This document shows, piece by piece, positions 32,787 to 33,263 of a stretch of 33,263 bases of DNA (its first letter is position 1; every line of letters starts with the position of its first letter). This DNA is from an uncultured Bacteroidales bacterium (GTDB taxonomy: Bacteria > Bacteroidota > Bacteroidia > Bacteroidales > Bacteroidaceae): NCBI GenBank assembly GCA_945787885.1, contig CALZJF010000002.1, forward strand, positions 1 to 33,263. The letters run 5' to 3'. The translations under genes were made by a program, and so were the position numbers. The notes beneath the pieces were generated by a model, which did no database searches, was not told the DNA's origin, and saw nothing but the letters and a program-made list of their open reading frames with translations.

Positions 32787-33263
32787 TTATGCCTTCTCCT
32801 GAGCTTTCTTCACCTGCTTGCCGATTACCTTGAGGGCAATGGGGGCAGCGAGGAAGATAGAAGAGCAAGTGCCGAAGAGGACACCGAGAATCATGGCGAA
32901 TGCGAAGCTACGCACGGCATCGCCACCAAGGAAGAAGATGCAGAGGAGCACCAGCAAGGTGGTGAGTGACGTCATGATAGTACGCGTCAGCGTGCTGTTC
33001 AACGATTCGTTAAAGAGACGCTCGGGATCGCGTGTGGGATAAAGACCGATGTTCTCACGAATACGGTCGAACACTACCACTTTATCGTTGATAGAATAAC
33101 CAATGGCGGTGAGGATAGCACCGACGAAGGTCTGATCGACTTCGAGCGAGAACGGCATCCAGCCCCAGCAGATGGAATACATACCGACGATGAGGAAGGT
33201 ATCTACCGTCAGGGCACCAACAGCACCGAGCGAGAAGGCTACGTTGCGGAAACGCACGAGGAT
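32787..33263 (-). CDS. secDF: Protein translocase subunit SecDF, C-terminal end (partial)
   Basis: The last 158 residues of a longer frame that runs past the window edge are present. They match the SecF half: VDTFLIVGMYSI, then VDQTFVGAILTAIGYSINDKVVVFDRIREN (the SecF signature), TRTIMTSLTTLLVLLCIFFLGG and FAFAMILGVLFGTCSSIFLAAPIAL, four transmembrane segments in all, with a lysine-rich tail. In Bacteroidetes SecD and SecF are usually fused, hence the name; only the SecF part is visible here. It uses the proton gradient to help proteins finish crossing the inner membrane. An internal GTG at 33257 should not be taken as its start. Confidence 0.92.
   Translation of the reverse strand: MLVRFRNVAFSLGAVGALTVDTFLIVGMYSICWGWMPFSLEVDQTFVGAILTAIGYSINDKVVVFDRIRENIGLYPTRDPERLFNESLNSTLTRTIMTSLTTLLVLLCIFFLGGDAVRSFAFAMILGVLFGTCSSIFLAAPIALKVIGKQVKKAQEKA

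Overview
The window looks like a chromosomal segment of a GC-rich Bacteroidales member, most likely Prevotellaceae. The reasons are a SusC/SusD pair, BspA-type and type IX-like secreted proteins, Bacteroidetes-type promoters (-7 box TAnnTTTG), a Bacteroidetes-style SecDF fusion and IS982/IS4-type remnants. Genus is an inference; no rRNA or tRNA gene was seen.

Region 1 (1-3,370) is an AT-richer accessory island. It holds short tandem repeats, an IS21-like end, a 184-bp foldback (MITE-like) element, a decayed IS982-type transposase, an AbiEi/AbiEii toxin-antitoxin pair with overlapping genes, an IS4-type transposase tail and a solitary copy of the MITE end. Region 2 (3,389-11,000) is mostly core: a BspA-like leucine-rich-repeat protein, metK with a candidate SAM-II riboswitch far upstream and a second MITE copy in between, tsaE, a sigma factor with its overlapping anti-sigma-like partner, glycyl-tRNA synthetase and an FKBP-type isomerase lipoprotein.

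Region 3 (11,058-32,255) is a secretion and uptake region, read almost entirely on the minus strand. Its centre is a five-gene operon: SusC, SusD, an HExxH lipoprotein, a DUF4302-like lipoprotein and a secreted protein with a BACON-like segment. It is flanked by a secreted M6 metalloprotease, a 1,503-aa papain-like protease with LamG/PKD-type modules, a 698-aa secreted protein and, on the plus strand, a DUF5009-like membrane protein. No glycoside hydrolase is visible, so acquisition of protein or peptide is a more natural reading than a polysaccharide locus. Five secreted proteins in the window end in related short tails ending in a basic residue, like type IX sorting tails.

Region 4 (32,256-33,263) holds a third MITE copy with perfect 23-bp inverted ends, then the C-terminal end of secDF, cut by the window edge.

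The most notable observations are the foldback family with a covarying central hairpin and its position in gene leaders, the SAM-II-like aptamer separated from metK by one of these elements, and the combined protease/SusCD locus.
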